Source: Ga0077555 sp033764055 (GTDB lineage: Bacteria > Pseudomonadota > Alphaproteobacteria > Rhizobiales > Hyphomicrobiaceae). From it: 64,000 bases of DNA. Positions within the stretch are counted from its first letter, which is position 1. Each line of letters starts with the position of its first letter. Positions 51,601-60,611 of this stretch are shown piece by piece. The notes below the pieces were generated by a model. It did not search any database, was not told the origin of the DNA, and saw only the letters and a program-made list of their open reading frames with translations. The translations under genes were made by a program, and so were the position numbers. Location of the stretch: contig JANRJI010000136.1 in NCBI GenBank assembly GCA_033764055.1, positions 1 to 64,000 on the forward strand. The letters are read 5' to 3'.

Positions 51601-52228
51601 CTGCCTCGACGGGCGTGCCGTGCCTCTGCACCTCGACATAGAGTGCAGTGCCGTACATGTCCTTCAGGCGCTGCAGTCGCGCCTTCGCCACCTCGACCCG
51701 GCCTTCAGCGATGGCCGCATCTATCGGGCCATCGGGACCGCCGGAGAGAGCGATGATGCCCTGCCAGCGCTCCTCCAGTGCCTCGATCTTGACATGAGGT
51801 GGCTCATGGTCGGGAGTCTTCAGGAACGCCGCGCTGTTCAGCTTGGCGAGATTGGCATAGCCGGCCTCGGTCCGAGCCAGCAGCGCGACAGGACCCGCGG
51901 GTCTTGCAGCCTCGTTGGCCGCGCCCTTCAAGGCACCACGCCCGGTGTCCGCCGCGTCCCGGAAATCGACGCGCAGAGTGACGCCGGCGATGGGTTGTAT
52001 GCCGGCCCCGGCCAACTTGTCAGAAAACTCGAGCACGCCGAACATGTTGCCGCTGTCGGTCAGCCCGATCGCCGGCATCGCGTGGGCCTCGGCGAGCTTG
52101 GCGAGCTTGGAGATCGGGAGCGCCCCTTCCAGCAACGAGTAGGCCGAATGCACTTTCAGGTGCACGAAGCGACCGGCGTTGAGGGGCTTGGCGTTGTTGG
52201 TGTCTTGGGGGCGAATCGGTGCGTTCAT
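48641..52228 (-). CDS. dnaE: DNA polymerase III alpha subunit
   Basis: A 1195-residue replicative polymerase. The PHP domain starts at FVHLKVHSAYSLLEGALP; the first metal histidine of the active PHP form is replaced by Lys, so exonuclease activity is unlikely, as in E. coli. Catalytic aspartates are in PDFDIDFCQDRRDEVIKYV, and GPGRGSGAGSLVAWAL and FGFNKSHAAAYAL-like FAGYGFNKSHAAAYALVSYH are family motifs. The OB domain lies near the C-terminus (AAIVVSARERRSQKGNKFAF). ATG 52228 gives normal length. It converges on soxH with a 27-base gap. Confidence 0.97.
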   Translation of the reverse strand: MNAPIRPQDTNNAKPLNAGRFVHLKVHSAYSLLEGALPISKLAKLAEAHAMPAIGLTDSGNMFGVLEFSDKLAGAGIQPIAGVTLRVDFRDAADTGRGALKGAANEAARPAGPVALLARTEAGYANLAKLNSAAFLKTPDHEPPHVKIEALEERWQGIIALSGGPDGPIDAAIAEGRVEVAKARLQRLKDMYGTALYVEVQRHGTPVEAAVEPTLLALAYELEIPLVATNECYFAKPEDYEAHDALICIAEGRYVTEDDRRRLTREHYFKSADDMIRLFSDLPEAIANTVEIAKLCAYRPRGRKPILPAFVKTAEGASGEDRQAAEAAELKRQAEEGLVKRLEVVPLAPGFTREDYEKRLAYEVGIIAQMKFPGYFLIVADFIKWSKANGIPVGPGRGSGAGSLVAWALTITDLDPLRFGLLFERFLNPERVSMPDFDIDFCQDRRDEVIKYVQQKYGEDRVAQIITHGKLQARAVLRDVGRVLQMPYGQVDKLCKLVPNNPANPVTLREAIDGEPKLQEAGKEDAVVAKLLEVSEKLEGLYRHASTHAAGMVIGDRPLDELVPMYRDPKSNFPITQFNWKLVEAAGLVKFDFLGLKTLTVLQKAVDLIRRGRGVAIDLAQLPIAGDDPKVLAAYELLAKADTVGVFQLESTGMRESLKRLKPDRFEDIIAMVALYRPGPMDNIPTYINRKHGDEPIEYPHELIKPILEETYGVIIYQEQVIQIAQVMGGYTLGQADLLRRAMGKKDKAEMARQQAKFVEGAMKNGVKKDDAVYIFELVDKFAGYGFNKSHAAAYALVSYHTAWLKANYREEFLAASMTLDMANTDKLASFAAEARRSGIAVAQPCVNLSEVEFSVEPPREEGKRGVIRYALAGLKNVGVGAVSTIVSERERNGRFKSLADFAGRFDPKVVNKRALEMLAMSGAFDCLEKSRAKAHGNADVMIANAQRLHADKASGISDMFGMAEGPRLDLREVKAWTPMERLQHEFAGVGFYLSGHPLDQYTSILPKLGVTRYADFEARAGLSATAGRLAAIVVSARERRSQKGNKFAFAMFSDATGQFEAVVFSDTLARCRDLLEPGTPVLVSVEAERDGETVKMRVNGIEALDAAATNVNRGLRIVLDGRLVTASRKPMDEIKALLKPGGKSEVRLSLEVAGVAGVPGGREIEIALPGRYEVGAAQRGELSTIRGVIDVVEV

Positions 52229-52471
52229 GGGCCAAACTCTACCATTGCGCGCGCAGGGATCGATGCCGCTGTCGCCGTCGTCCCTGCAATCCACGAGCCG
52301 AAACGGCGGGTGCGGCAGGACACGCCACGGGCCGGTCCCTGCGCCCGCCGGCTCGCACCCGCGGCGCCACCACCTGCATTCGAAACGGGGCATTCGTAGG
52401 GGCTGCTATTTCCCTCGCCAGCGAATACCCTCCATCCGAGGCCCGACACTGGCTCCGGAGAGACATCGACC

Positions 52472-53224
52472 ATGAGCAAGACCCTCCTCATCACCGGCGC
52501 GTCCCGCGGCATCGGCGCGGCGACCGCCAGGCTCGCGGCCCGGCGTGGCTATGACGTCGCCATCAACTATGCGTCGAACGCCGCTGCAACCGAGGCTGTC
52601 GCAAGCGACATTCAGAAGGCTGGCCGCCGGGCGGTGACCATCAAGGCCGATGTCGGCGACAGCTCCCAGGTCCGCACGATGTTCGCCGCGGTCGACCGCC
52701 AGCTCGGCCGGCTCGATGCGTTCTTCAACAATGCCGGCATCCTGTGCCCGCACAAGCGCTTCACCGACATCAGCGAGGAGCAGCTCGACCGCATGATCGC
52801 GGTCAACTTCAAGGGCGCCTATATCGCGGCCCAGGAGGCGGCTCGCCGCATGTCGACACGGCTTGGCGGCAAGGGCGGCGCGATCGTCAACATGTCGTCG
52901 ATGGGCGCCAAGCTCGGCGGCGCCTTCGAGTGCACGGACTATGGCGCCACGAAAGGGGCGCTCGAGACGCTGACCATCGGGATGGCCAAGGAGCTCGCGG
53001 CGGAGGGCATCCGCGTCAACGCCGTCCGTCCCGGCCTCATCGATACCGAGATCCACGCCAGCGCCGGCGAGCCGGGCCGTGTCAACCGGCTGATGGCCAC
53101 CGTCCCGATGGGACGTGCCGGCACGGCCGACGACGTCGCCGAAGCCGTGCTGTGGCTGCTTTCAGATGCCTCCGGTTACACCACGGGAAACATCATCGAC
53201 GTTGCCGGTGGGCGGGGGATTTGA
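52472..53224 (+). CDS. Short-chain dehydrogenase/reductase (classical SDR)
   Basis: A 250-residue NAD(P)-dependent oxidoreductase. TGASRGIGAATARLAARRGY is the cofactor site, FFNNAGI the NNAG motif, NMSSMGAKLGGAFECTDYGA the Ser/Tyr region with YGATKGA giving Lys. VNAVRPGLIDTEIHASAGEP is typical of the glucose/3-oxoacyl reductase group. The substrate cannot be told. CCGGAGAG precedes the ATG. A DUF502 gene follows by 48 bases. Confidence 0.9.
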   Translation: MSKTLLITGASRGIGAATARLAARRGYDVAINYASNAAATEAVASDIQKAGRRAVTIKADVGDSSQVRTMFAAVDRQLGRLDAFFNNAGILCPHKRFTDISEEQLDRMIAVNFKGAYIAAQEAARRMSTRLGGKGGAIVNMSSMGAKLGGAFECTDYGATKGALETLTIGMAKELAAEGIRVNAVRPGLIDTEIHASAGEPGRVNRLMATVPMGRAGTADDVAEAVLWLLSDASGYTTGNIIDVAGGRGI

Positions 53225-53272
53225 TCCCAGGTCCAGCATGGCGAGAGCCGCACGCCAGCAGGAGGGCCCGTC

Positions 53273-53908
53273 TTGAGCCGCATTGCACGCGTCTTCCTGG
53301 CGGGGTGTCTTGCCATCCTGCCGCTGGTCATGACGGGGCTGGCCTTGGGATGGCTGGTCACCTTTCTGTGGGACATCGTCGGACCGAGCACCGGCTTCGG
53401 CAGATTGTTGACCTCGCTCGGGGGCGGCGTCGGCGCTTCGGCGGCACCGTACATCGTCGGGATACTCTTGCTCGTCGCCGCCATCTACGCGCTGGGGCTC
53501 CTGGTCGAATCTCGGCTGGGACCGTGGCTGGTGTCTGCCTTCGACCGGCTTGCGCGGCGCATCCCGATCGTCGCGGAGGTGTACGACGTGACCCGTCGGT
53601 TCACGGCCATCGTCGACACGAAGGACACCGGCGGCATCAAGAGCATGCGACCGGTTTGGTGCTTCTTCGGTGGCGAGCCCGGCGCGGCAGTGCTCGCCCT
53701 CGTGCCATCTGCCGCCCCGACGGTCATCGGCGGTCGCGAGTACCTGGGCGTCCTCGTGCCGTCGGCACCGGTCCCCGTCGGTGGTGCACTCATTTATGTG
53801 CCCAGCGAGTGGATCCGGCCGGCAGAAGGTGGTGTCGACGAGCTGTTGACGGTTTATCTGTCGATGGGCGTGACGCCCCCCGGCGCCGGCAGGCCCGGTC
53901 GGAGCTGA
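53273..53908 (+). CDS. DUF502 family membrane protein
   Basis: A 211-residue protein with two membrane helices (AGCLAILPLVMTGLALGWLV and YIVGILLLVAAIYALGLLV) followed by a soluble domain. ARRIPIVAEVYDVTRRFTAI and GVLVPSAPVPVGGALIYVPS are DUF502 motifs. TTG 53273 is the start, with GGAGGG six bases upstream. The family is widespread and uncharacterised in most bacteria. Confidence 0.85.
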   Translation: MSRIARVFLAGCLAILPLVMTGLALGWLVTFLWDIVGPSTGFGRLLTSLGGGVGASAAPYIVGILLLVAAIYALGLLVESRLGPWLVSAFDRLARRIPIVAEVYDVTRRFTAIVDTKDTGGIKSMRPVWCFFGGEPGAAVLALVPSAAPTVIGGREYLGVLVPSAPVPVGGALIYVPSEWIRPAEGGVDELLTVYLSMGVTPPGAGRPGRS

Positions 53909-53924
53909 GGCCCGCGGACCGCAT

Positions 53925-55256
53925 CTACTCCGCCGCCGCCTTGCGCCCGACGAAGCCGGCGGCGTCGCCGAAGCGCTCGATCATGACCTCGGTCAGCGGT
54001 TTCGACCGGTGAGTGATGCAGGCTCCGGACCGCACCGCATAGCGCTCCGGCAGTGACGCCGCAGGAGGCTCCACCCCTCGCTCCAGGTCGCGTGCGCTGT
54101 CCATGACGAGCTTGCGGAAGCGCATGATTCCGAGGTCTGTGGCCCCGAGGTGCTCGCGCGTTCGGTCGGCGATCGCGCCCTGGCTGTCCTGTACGGCAGC
54201 GTCCTGCTCGGACACGCCCTTGATGCCCATGTAGCTCGACGTGCGCTGGGCCTTGCGGTCGATCAGGTAGTCGTTGGCCTTGGTCCGGAGCGGCACGTAA
54301 TTCGCGTCGACCTCCGAGAAGATCGCGCCGCCATTGGCATAGCTGTGGCGCTCCTCGTCGGTGAGCGGCCTGTCGGGATTCCAGGCGTAGCAGAAGATCC
54401 AGCAGTTGCGGTCCGTGTAGGGCACGAACGTCTGCCCGAAGATGGTCTGACCCGGCAGCGCGCTCGGCGTATAGGTGTGGAGAGGCATCAGGAACTGGGC
54501 GATGCGCCAATAGAGGTCCTCGGTCTCCGTGATCCGGCCCCCTCCGACGACGAGGCCGACATCGTGCGGCTCCACCCGGATCACGGGGCGCGGGTCCTGG
54601 GCAATCCAGCGGGTCAGGTCGCCCGTCATGCGCTGGATCGGCATGACGAGATGCTTCGAGATGTCGAGCTGCTCGTGCTCCTGCTTGTCGAATACGAGGT
54701 GGGTATAAGTGAAGTGCGCCGTGTCGATGGAGCCTTCGAGCGCCTGCACCCAATTGCAGTCCTGCCATTTCTTGAGGACGAAGCGATGCGACGGGGGCAC
54801 CAGCGCCATTTCCATGTGGGGCAGCTCCGGCATGCGCCCGGCTGGCCCCATGTAGGCCCACACCATGCCGCCCCACTCCCGCGCCGGATACGCCTTGATG
54901 CGCATCTTGTCCTTGGCATCGAGATCCGGATAGGAGGTCGGCATGTCCGTGCACTGGCCGGTGATGTCGAACTTCCAGCCGTGATAGACGCACCGGATGC
55001 CGCAGTCCTCGTTGCGGCCGAGCCACAAATTGGCGCCACGGTGCGGGCAGTGCTGGTCGACGATGCCGATTCGTCCCTCCGTATCGCGGAAGGCGAGCAG
55101 CTCCTCCCCCATCACGGTGATCTTCCTCGGAGCGCCGTCGCACTCGGGCAACTCCTCTGCGAGCAGCACCGGAATCCAGAAGCGGCGGATCAGCTCGCCC
55201 ATCGGCGTGCCCGCATCACTCTGTGTCAGGAAGCGATTGTCCTCCGCCGTCAGCAT
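53925..55256 (-). CDS. Rieske non-haem iron oxygenase, phthalate-dioxygenase-like
   Basis: A 443-residue oxygenase alpha subunit. The Rieske 2Fe-2S ligands are Cys70 and His72 (QHCPHRGANLW) and Cys89 and His92 (RCVYHGWKF). The iron site is Asp178, His181 and His186 in SIDTAHFTYTH. The long form with MLTAEDNRFLTQSDAGTPMG at the N-terminus is typical of the phthalate 4,5-dioxygenase group. It hydroxylates or demethylates an aromatic compound, identity unknown. No reductase gene is adjacent, so electrons must come from elsewhere. GCGGAGAG supports ATG 55256. Confidence 0.9.
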   Translation of the reverse strand: MLTAEDNRFLTQSDAGTPMGELIRRFWIPVLLAEELPECDGAPRKITVMGEELLAFRDTEGRIGIVDQHCPHRGANLWLGRNEDCGIRCVYHGWKFDITGQCTDMPTSYPDLDAKDKMRIKAYPAREWGGMVWAYMGPAGRMPELPHMEMALVPPSHRFVLKKWQDCNWVQALEGSIDTAHFTYTHLVFDKQEHEQLDISKHLVMPIQRMTGDLTRWIAQDPRPVIRVEPHDVGLVVGGGRITETEDLYWRIAQFLMPLHTYTPSALPGQTIFGQTFVPYTDRNCWIFCYAWNPDRPLTDEERHSYANGGAIFSEVDANYVPLRTKANDYLIDRKAQRTSSYMGIKGVSEQDAAVQDSQGAIADRTREHLGATDLGIMRFRKLVMDSARDLERGVEPPAASLPERYAVRSGACITHRSKPLTEVMIERFGDAAGFVGRKAAAE

Positions 55257-55489
55257 GGGGCTCTCCGCGGCCAAGAATGATCAAAGGCCAAGCATGCTCG
55301 CGCGGCAGAGACCCGTCGTCAATTTGGTCGCGTGCCGGCGGTCGGATGGTGGGGACGACGCGCGGCTCTGGTGAGCTCGCACGCCACTACGCAACTCATA
55401 CCGATCTATGTACCGAGCCCGCACTTCCCCAAAACCGCGAGTCACTCGATGCTCGGCTCCGACTTACATGGGCCAGCCAGGAGCCGCCG

Positions 55490-57244
55490 ATGAGCCTGCT
55501 TTATCGCGTCCTCTATGCCATTCACGCCCGCGGTACACACCACAAGCTCGCTCTCGACGGCCTTGCTCAACTCGGTGGTGCCGAGGCCCAGAGCTGGCGA
55601 CGGCTGTTCCTGAAGCATGCGGAGGCGTTCATGGCTGGCGCCAAGGAGCCGGACGACGTCTTCAAGGACTTCAAGAACCACGTGCTGCACCCCCGCGACG
55701 GGTTCTGGGGCGGCGCGCCGGCAGCCGCCCGCCGGTGGTATGGCGAGCTGGTCGGGGCCCTGTCTCGAGAGGACTGGTCCGCTGCGGCACGCGCCGCGGG
55801 CATTCTCAGCCACTACGTCACCGATCCCGTCCATCCCTTCCACACCGGCCAGACGGAGGCGGAGGGCTCGATTCACCGCGCCTTCGAATGGAGCACAGCC
55901 AAGTCCTACGACGACCTAAAGGCGGCCGCCGCAGGCGGCGCCATCGCCATCCCGGTATCGAATGGACCCGAATGGCTGGAGGACATGCTTCGCGCGGCTG
56001 CTCTCACGGCCAACGGCTACTACGAGAAGCTGATCGCTCATTACGACATCAATCGCGGCGTCGTCGATCCGCCTGCCGGCATCGATGCCGTCGCACGCCC
56101 CATCGTCGGCAGACTTATTCTGACGGCATCGGCGCTGTTCTCGAGCGTGCTCGAGCGTGCCATCGCCGAGGCCGCCGTGCGCCCGCCAGAGGTGACGCTG
56201 ACGCTCGATACTGTCCTGGCGGCGCTCCAGATCCCGAAAAAAGTTCTGATCAATCGCCTCGCCGACAGGGCCGACCGCGCAGAGGTGGAAAGCATGTACG
56301 ACGAGTTGCGGGCGACCGGGACGGTCGAGCACGCGTTGCCGGCCGACGACAAGCTGATCCGGAGCTTGCACCGGGTCGAGGTGCTGGAGCGAGCTCCTTC
56401 GGCCCCAATGAGCGCGACAGGCGAAGCGGCGACGGTGCGGATCGGGACTGCACCGCCGTTGCCGCGCCAGGCCCTCGCTGCGCCCCTGCTGCCGATCGGC
56501 ACAGATGTCCGGAAGCACCCATTCCAGGTCATGCCTTTGGCGCCGTTGGCCACCTCGCCCGCTTCAGCGGGGTTGCAGTCTCCCGCGGCACTCGTGCCGA
56601 CCGCCGTACTGCCCGAATCCGTCGGCGATGCACCCGCTGCCGCTACGGCCCCTGTCGGGACGGCGACGGCTGCATCCCCGGCTCCGTCCTCGACGTTGGC
56701 GACCAAAGTGCCAGCCGCCCGCCCCGAGCCGGTGATGGCGCAGGAGCAGGCGCCGGCTCGGCAGGCCATAGCCTCGGTCACGCCACTGCCGGAGCGCCCC
56801 GCGCGCGGAACGTCGCTGCGGCCGCGACTCGCCGTCGGAGACGACGTTGTCGACGCCCCGTCCATCGGCCCACGCATGGCGGAGCGTCTGCATCCGCTGG
56901 GCGTCCTGACCGTGCAAGACCTGCTTGCCGAAAGTCCTTCGGGGCTTGCGCAGGCTTTGCGTGTCGCAGGCGTCACGGCCGACACCGTCGCCGACTGGCA
57001 GGCCCAGGCACAACTCGTCTGCAAAGTGCCCGGGCTCACCGGTACAGGCGCGCAACTCCTCGTCGGAGCTGGCTTCCGCGACGTGACGGCCGTCGCGACG
57101 GCCGAGCCGGACGCGCTGTGCAGCGCTCTCCTCGCCTACGCCGGCAGCGACAAAGGCCGGCGCATCCTGAGGGACGGCGAGCCGCCGAACATCGAGCGGA
57201 TTAGGCTGTGGGCCGAGCAGGCGAGGCTTGTCGCAGCGGCCTGA
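55490..57244 (+). CDS. Zinc-phospholipase-C-like domain fused to a DUF4332 helix-hairpin-helix region
   Basis: A 584-residue protein without signal peptide. Residues 1-240 fit the zinc phospholipase C / S1-P1 nuclease fold: LSHYVTDPVHPFHTGQ gives His108, Asp112, His115 and His118, followed by His129 and Glu133, with Asp55/56 and His64/67 before them. The spacing of His108-x3-Asp112, His118 and His129-x3-Glu133 resembles the zinc ligands of the Bacillus enzyme. A Pro/Ala-rich linker covers about 300-450. The last 130 residues (SIGPRMAERLHPLGVLTVQD) are a DUF4332/helix-hairpin-helix repeat. CCAGGAG precedes ATG 55490. The function is unknown. Confidence 0.72.
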   Translation: MSLLYRVLYAIHARGTHHKLALDGLAQLGGAEAQSWRRLFLKHAEAFMAGAKEPDDVFKDFKNHVLHPRDGFWGGAPAAARRWYGELVGALSREDWSAAARAAGILSHYVTDPVHPFHTGQTEAEGSIHRAFEWSTAKSYDDLKAAAAGGAIAIPVSNGPEWLEDMLRAAALTANGYYEKLIAHYDINRGVVDPPAGIDAVARPIVGRLILTASALFSSVLERAIAEAAVRPPEVTLTLDTVLAALQIPKKVLINRLADRADRAEVESMYDELRATGTVEHALPADDKLIRSLHRVEVLERAPSAPMSATGEAATVRIGTAPPLPRQALAAPLLPIGTDVRKHPFQVMPLAPLATSPASAGLQSPAALVPTAVLPESVGDAPAAATAPVGTATAASPAPSSTLATKVPAARPEPVMAQEQAPARQAIASVTPLPERPARGTSLRPRLAVGDDVVDAPSIGPRMAERLHPLGVLTVQDLLAESPSGLAQALRVAGVTADTVADWQAQAQLVCKVPGLTGTGAQLLVGAGFRDVTAVATAEPDALCSALLAYAGSDKGRRILRDGEPPNIERIRLWAEQARLVAAA

Positions 57245-57318
57245 GCACGATAGCTCACCGCGGAACCTGAGCTGAGCGAATGCGATCCACCCCCGTGCTC
57301 CACTGCAAGGCTGAGCCC

Positions 57319-57337
57319 CGGGAGCCATGTGCTCCCG
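57319..57337. terminator. Hairpin between the convergent DUF4332 gene and gyrA
   Basis: CGGGAGC and GCTCCCG form a perfect seven-base-pair stem around CATGT, lying 74 bases after the upstream gene and 18 bases past the gyrA stop. It can act for both directions, although T-runs are absent. Confidence 0.5.
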
Positions 57338-57355
57338 ACATCGTGTGAGCGAGGC

Positions 57356-60196
57356 TTACGCCTCGCCACCGTCGCTCTCGCCGGTGTCGCCGTCCTCGGC
57401 CTCGCCATTGCCGTTGCCGGTGCCGTCGTCGGGGATCCGCTCGACCGAGACGACCTGCTCGTCGGCGTCGGTCTTGAAGATCCGCACCCCCTGGGTATTC
57501 CGGCCGGCGATGCGGACGTCGTCCACCGGCGTGCGGATCACCTGGCCGCCGTCGGACACCAGCATGATCTGGTCGCTCGACTCGATCGGGAACGAGGCCA
57601 CCAGTTTGCCGTTGCGATCGTTCACGACCATGGCGGCGATGCCTTTGCCGCCGCGCCCCGATATCCGGTACTCGTAGGACGACGTGCGCTTGCCGTAGCC
57701 GCGCGACGAGACGGTGAGGATGAACTGCTCCCGCCCGCCGAGCTCGGCATAGCGCTCAGGCGTTAGCTCCGCCTCGCCCGTCCCGGTCTCGGCCTCACCG
57801 TTCTCCTCGGGCTCGACCGGTGGCGCCTCGGCCTCCAATTCGCCGGTCTGGGCGCGGCGGATGCTGGCGGCCTGCTTCAGATAGGCGGCGCGCTCGTCCG
57901 CCGTGGCATCGACGTGGTGCAGGATCGCCATCGAGATGACGGTGTCCTCGTCCTCAAGACGGATGCCACGCACGCCGGTGGAGTCGCGCCCCTTGAAGAC
58001 GCGCACGTCCTCGACCGGGAAGCGGATCGCCTGGCCGCGAGCCGTCGTCATCAGCACATCGTCGACCGGCTGGCAGATCTCGACGCCGACGATGCGATCG
58101 CCCTCGTCAAGCTTCATGGCGATCTTGCCGTTGCGGTTGATGTTCTCGAAGTCGGCGAGGCTGTTCCGGCGGACGTTGCCGGAGCGGGTGGCGAACATCA
58201 GCTCCAGGCTGCCCCAGGTGCCCGTGTCCTCGGGCAGCGGCAGGATGGTGGTGATCACCTCGTCCTGCTCGAGCGGCAACAGGTTGATCAGCGCCTTGCC
58301 TTGCGACTGCGGCGTGCCGGCCGGCAGCCGCCAGACCTTCTCGCGGTAGCACATGCCGCGTGACGAGAAGAACAGCACCGGGGTGTGCGTCGAGGCGATG
58401 AAGATCTGGGTGACCACATCCTCCTCGCGGGTCTGCATGCCCGATCGACCCTTGCCGCCGCGACGCTGCGCCCGATAGGTCGAGAGCGGGACACGCTTGA
58501 TGTAGCCCTTGTGGCTGACCGTGACGACGCAGTCCTCGCGCTGGATCAGGTCCTCGTCCTCGAGATCGCCGTCGATCTCCAGGATCTCGGTCAGCCGCGG
58601 CGTCGAGAACTCGTCACGGATCGCGGTCAGCTCGCCCTTGATGATCTCCACGATCCGAACGCGCGACGACAAGATATCGAGGTAGTCCTTGATCTCCTCC
58701 GCAAGCTTCTTCAGCTCGTCACCGATCTCCTCGCGACCGAGCGCGGTGAGGCGCGACAGCGTCAGTGCCAGGATGGCCGTCGCCTGCTCGTCGGACAGGC
58801 GATACGTGCCATCCTCGGCCAGCCGGTGACGGGGATCGGCGATCAACTCGATCAGTGGCGCCATGTCGTGCGCCGGCCAGGCGCGCGTCATCAGCTCGGC
58901 CTTGGCGACCGCCGGGCTCGCCGAGGCACGGATCAGGCGCACGACCTCGTCGATGTTGGCGACCGCAATGGCCAAGCCGACCAGGGTGTGCGCACGGTTG
59001 CGTGCCTTCTTGAGCAGGAACTTGGTTCGCCGACTCACCACCTCCTCGCGGAAGTGCGTGAAGGCTTGGATCATGTCGCGCAACGTCAGCTGCTCGGGCC
59101 GCCCGCCGTTGAGCGCAATCATGTTGGCGCCGAACGTCGTCTGCAGGTCGGAGAAGCGCCAGAGCTGATTGAGGACCACATCAGCCATCGCATCGCGCTT
59201 CAGCTCGATGACGACGCGGATGCCCTCGCGGTTCGATTCATCCCAAACGTTGGAGATGCCCTCGATGCGCTTCTCGCGCACCATCTCCGCGATCTTGTCG
59301 ATCATCGTCTTCTTGTTGACCTGATAGGGCACCTCCGTGACGATCAGGGCCTCGCGGTCCTTGCGGATCTGCTCGGTATGGACCCGGGCGCGCATGATGA
59401 TCGAGCCGCGGGCCTTGTGATAAGCGGCGAGGATGCCGGCACGGCCGAGTATGGTGCCGCCCGTTGGAAAGTCGGGGCCCGGCACGATCTGACAGAGCTC
59501 GTCGATCGTGATCTCGGGGTTGTCGAGCATGGCGATGCAGGCGTCGATGATCTCCCCGAGGTTGTGGGGCGGAATGTTGGTTGCCATGCCGACGGCAATG
59601 CCGCCGGCACCATTGACGAGCAGGTTCGGGAACTTCGCCGGCAGGACCGCCGGCTCGCGCTCGGAGCCGTCGTAGTTGTCGTTGAAGTCGACGGTCTCCT
59701 TGTCGAGGTCATCGACGATGTACTGGGTCACCTTGGCGAGACGGCACTCGGTATAGCGCTCGGCCGCCGGCGGATCGCCATCCATGGAGCCGTAGTTGCC
59801 CTGGCCATCGATCAGCGGCACGCGCAAGGACCAGTCCTGCGCCATGCGCACCAGCGCATCGTAGATGGCGAGATTGCCGTGCGGATGGTACTTGCCCATC
59901 GTCTCGCCGACCACGCGGGCCGACTTGACGTACTTCGAGTTCCAGTTGAGGCCCAGCTCGCGCATGGCAAAGAGGATGCGGCGGTGCACGGGCTTCAAGC
60001 CGTCCCGGACGTCGGGCAGCGCGCGACTCACGATCACGCTCATGGCGTAATCGAGGTAGCTCCGCCTCATCTCGTCCGAGATGGCGACGGGTCGAATGTC
60101 ATTGGGGCCTTTCGGCGGCTCGCCGCCGCCGCCAGTCCTGTCGTCGTCTGCCAAGCCTGTGGTCTTCCCTGAAGAGCGCTCCGCCGGCCGGCGCAT
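57356..60196 (-). CDS. gyrA: DNA gyrase subunit A
   Basis: A 946-residue topoisomerase subunit. IRPVAISDEMRRSYLDYAMS and DVRDGLKPVHRRILFAM start the domain, the catalytic tyrosine is in AAERYTECRLAK, and the GyrA-box QRRGGKGRSG marks it as GyrA rather than ParC. The quinolone region reads HPHGNLAIYD, where positions 82 and 83 (E. coli numbering) are Asn and Leu. An acidic insert (EAEAPPVEPEENGEAETGTG) and acidic tail occur in the C-terminal domain. ATG 60196 is used; TTG 60154, giving LADDDRTGG similar to common GyrA starts, is a good alternative. Confidence 0.95.
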   Translation of the reverse strand: MRRPAERSSGKTTGLADDDRTGGGGEPPKGPNDIRPVAISDEMRRSYLDYAMSVIVSRALPDVRDGLKPVHRRILFAMRELGLNWNSKYVKSARVVGETMGKYHPHGNLAIYDALVRMAQDWSLRVPLIDGQGNYGSMDGDPPAAERYTECRLAKVTQYIVDDLDKETVDFNDNYDGSEREPAVLPAKFPNLLVNGAGGIAVGMATNIPPHNLGEIIDACIAMLDNPEITIDELCQIVPGPDFPTGGTILGRAGILAAYHKARGSIIMRARVHTEQIRKDREALIVTEVPYQVNKKTMIDKIAEMVREKRIEGISNVWDESNREGIRVVIELKRDAMADVVLNQLWRFSDLQTTFGANMIALNGGRPEQLTLRDMIQAFTHFREEVVSRRTKFLLKKARNRAHTLVGLAIAVANIDEVVRLIRASASPAVAKAELMTRAWPAHDMAPLIELIADPRHRLAEDGTYRLSDEQATAILALTLSRLTALGREEIGDELKKLAEEIKDYLDILSSRVRIVEIIKGELTAIRDEFSTPRLTEILEIDGDLEDEDLIQREDCVVTVSHKGYIKRVPLSTYRAQRRGGKGRSGMQTREEDVVTQIFIASTHTPVLFFSSRGMCYREKVWRLPAGTPQSQGKALINLLPLEQDEVITTILPLPEDTGTWGSLELMFATRSGNVRRNSLADFENINRNGKIAMKLDEGDRIVGVEICQPVDDVLMTTARGQAIRFPVEDVRVFKGRDSTGVRGIRLEDEDTVISMAILHHVDATADERAAYLKQAASIRRAQTGELEAEAPPVEPEENGEAETGTGEAELTPERYAELGGREQFILTVSSRGYGKRTSSYEYRISGRGGKGIAAMVVNDRNGKLVASFPIESSDQIMLVSDGGQVIRTPVDDVRIAGRNTQGVRIFKTDADEQVVSVERIPDDGTGNGNGEAEDGDTGESDGGEA

Positions 60197-60611
60197 CGAG
60201 GCCGTCCGTGGGCGAGGCTGGTGTCGATTCGGGCAGGCACCGAGGCACCGAGCCGATCGGCGGCCTGCCCGTCGGCCTCTGATAGACGAGCGGCCGTCGT
60301 CCTGCAATGTGACCCGGGATACGCGGCCACCGCTTGGCGCGCCTCTCCACAGCCGCAACGCGTCGGGCGCGGCGACGGCGGGCCTCCAGCGGCACCCGGT
60401 TCGTCAGGCTGAGGCATTACGTCCGCCGTCATGCCTTGCCGCCGACACACAGAGCGGCTAGGGAGCCGTCGTGCTCGCCGCCGTCCCACCTCTGTTCATG
60501 CATGGTTCAGCGGCCAGGCCCTTTTGTCACCGGCCGCAGCGACCCAACCGCCAAGGCTTCGTCCCCCGCCATCGGCTGCTTGGCAGCAGGCCCAGTCCAG
60601 GAACACGCACC
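60197..60611. other. Divergent region between gyrA and the PRC-barrel gene
   Basis: About 415 bases without a credible gene. It must contain the gyrA promoter (leftward) and that of the PRC gene (rightward). I saw no clear -35/-10 pair and no EcfG-type GGAAC-CGTT promoter. Several short GC palindromes such as GCCGATCGGC occur. Confidence 0.5.

Noticed and set aside
49274..52399. A 1041-codon open frame on the plus strand opposite dnaE
   Set aside because: It mirrors dnaE codon by codon, has no motif or ribosome site, and long antisense frames are expected in GC-rich genes.
52472..53224. The SDR gene as a second fabG
   Set aside because: The sequence fits general SDR enzymes, and no fatty-acid gene is near; fabG is already present in the fab block.
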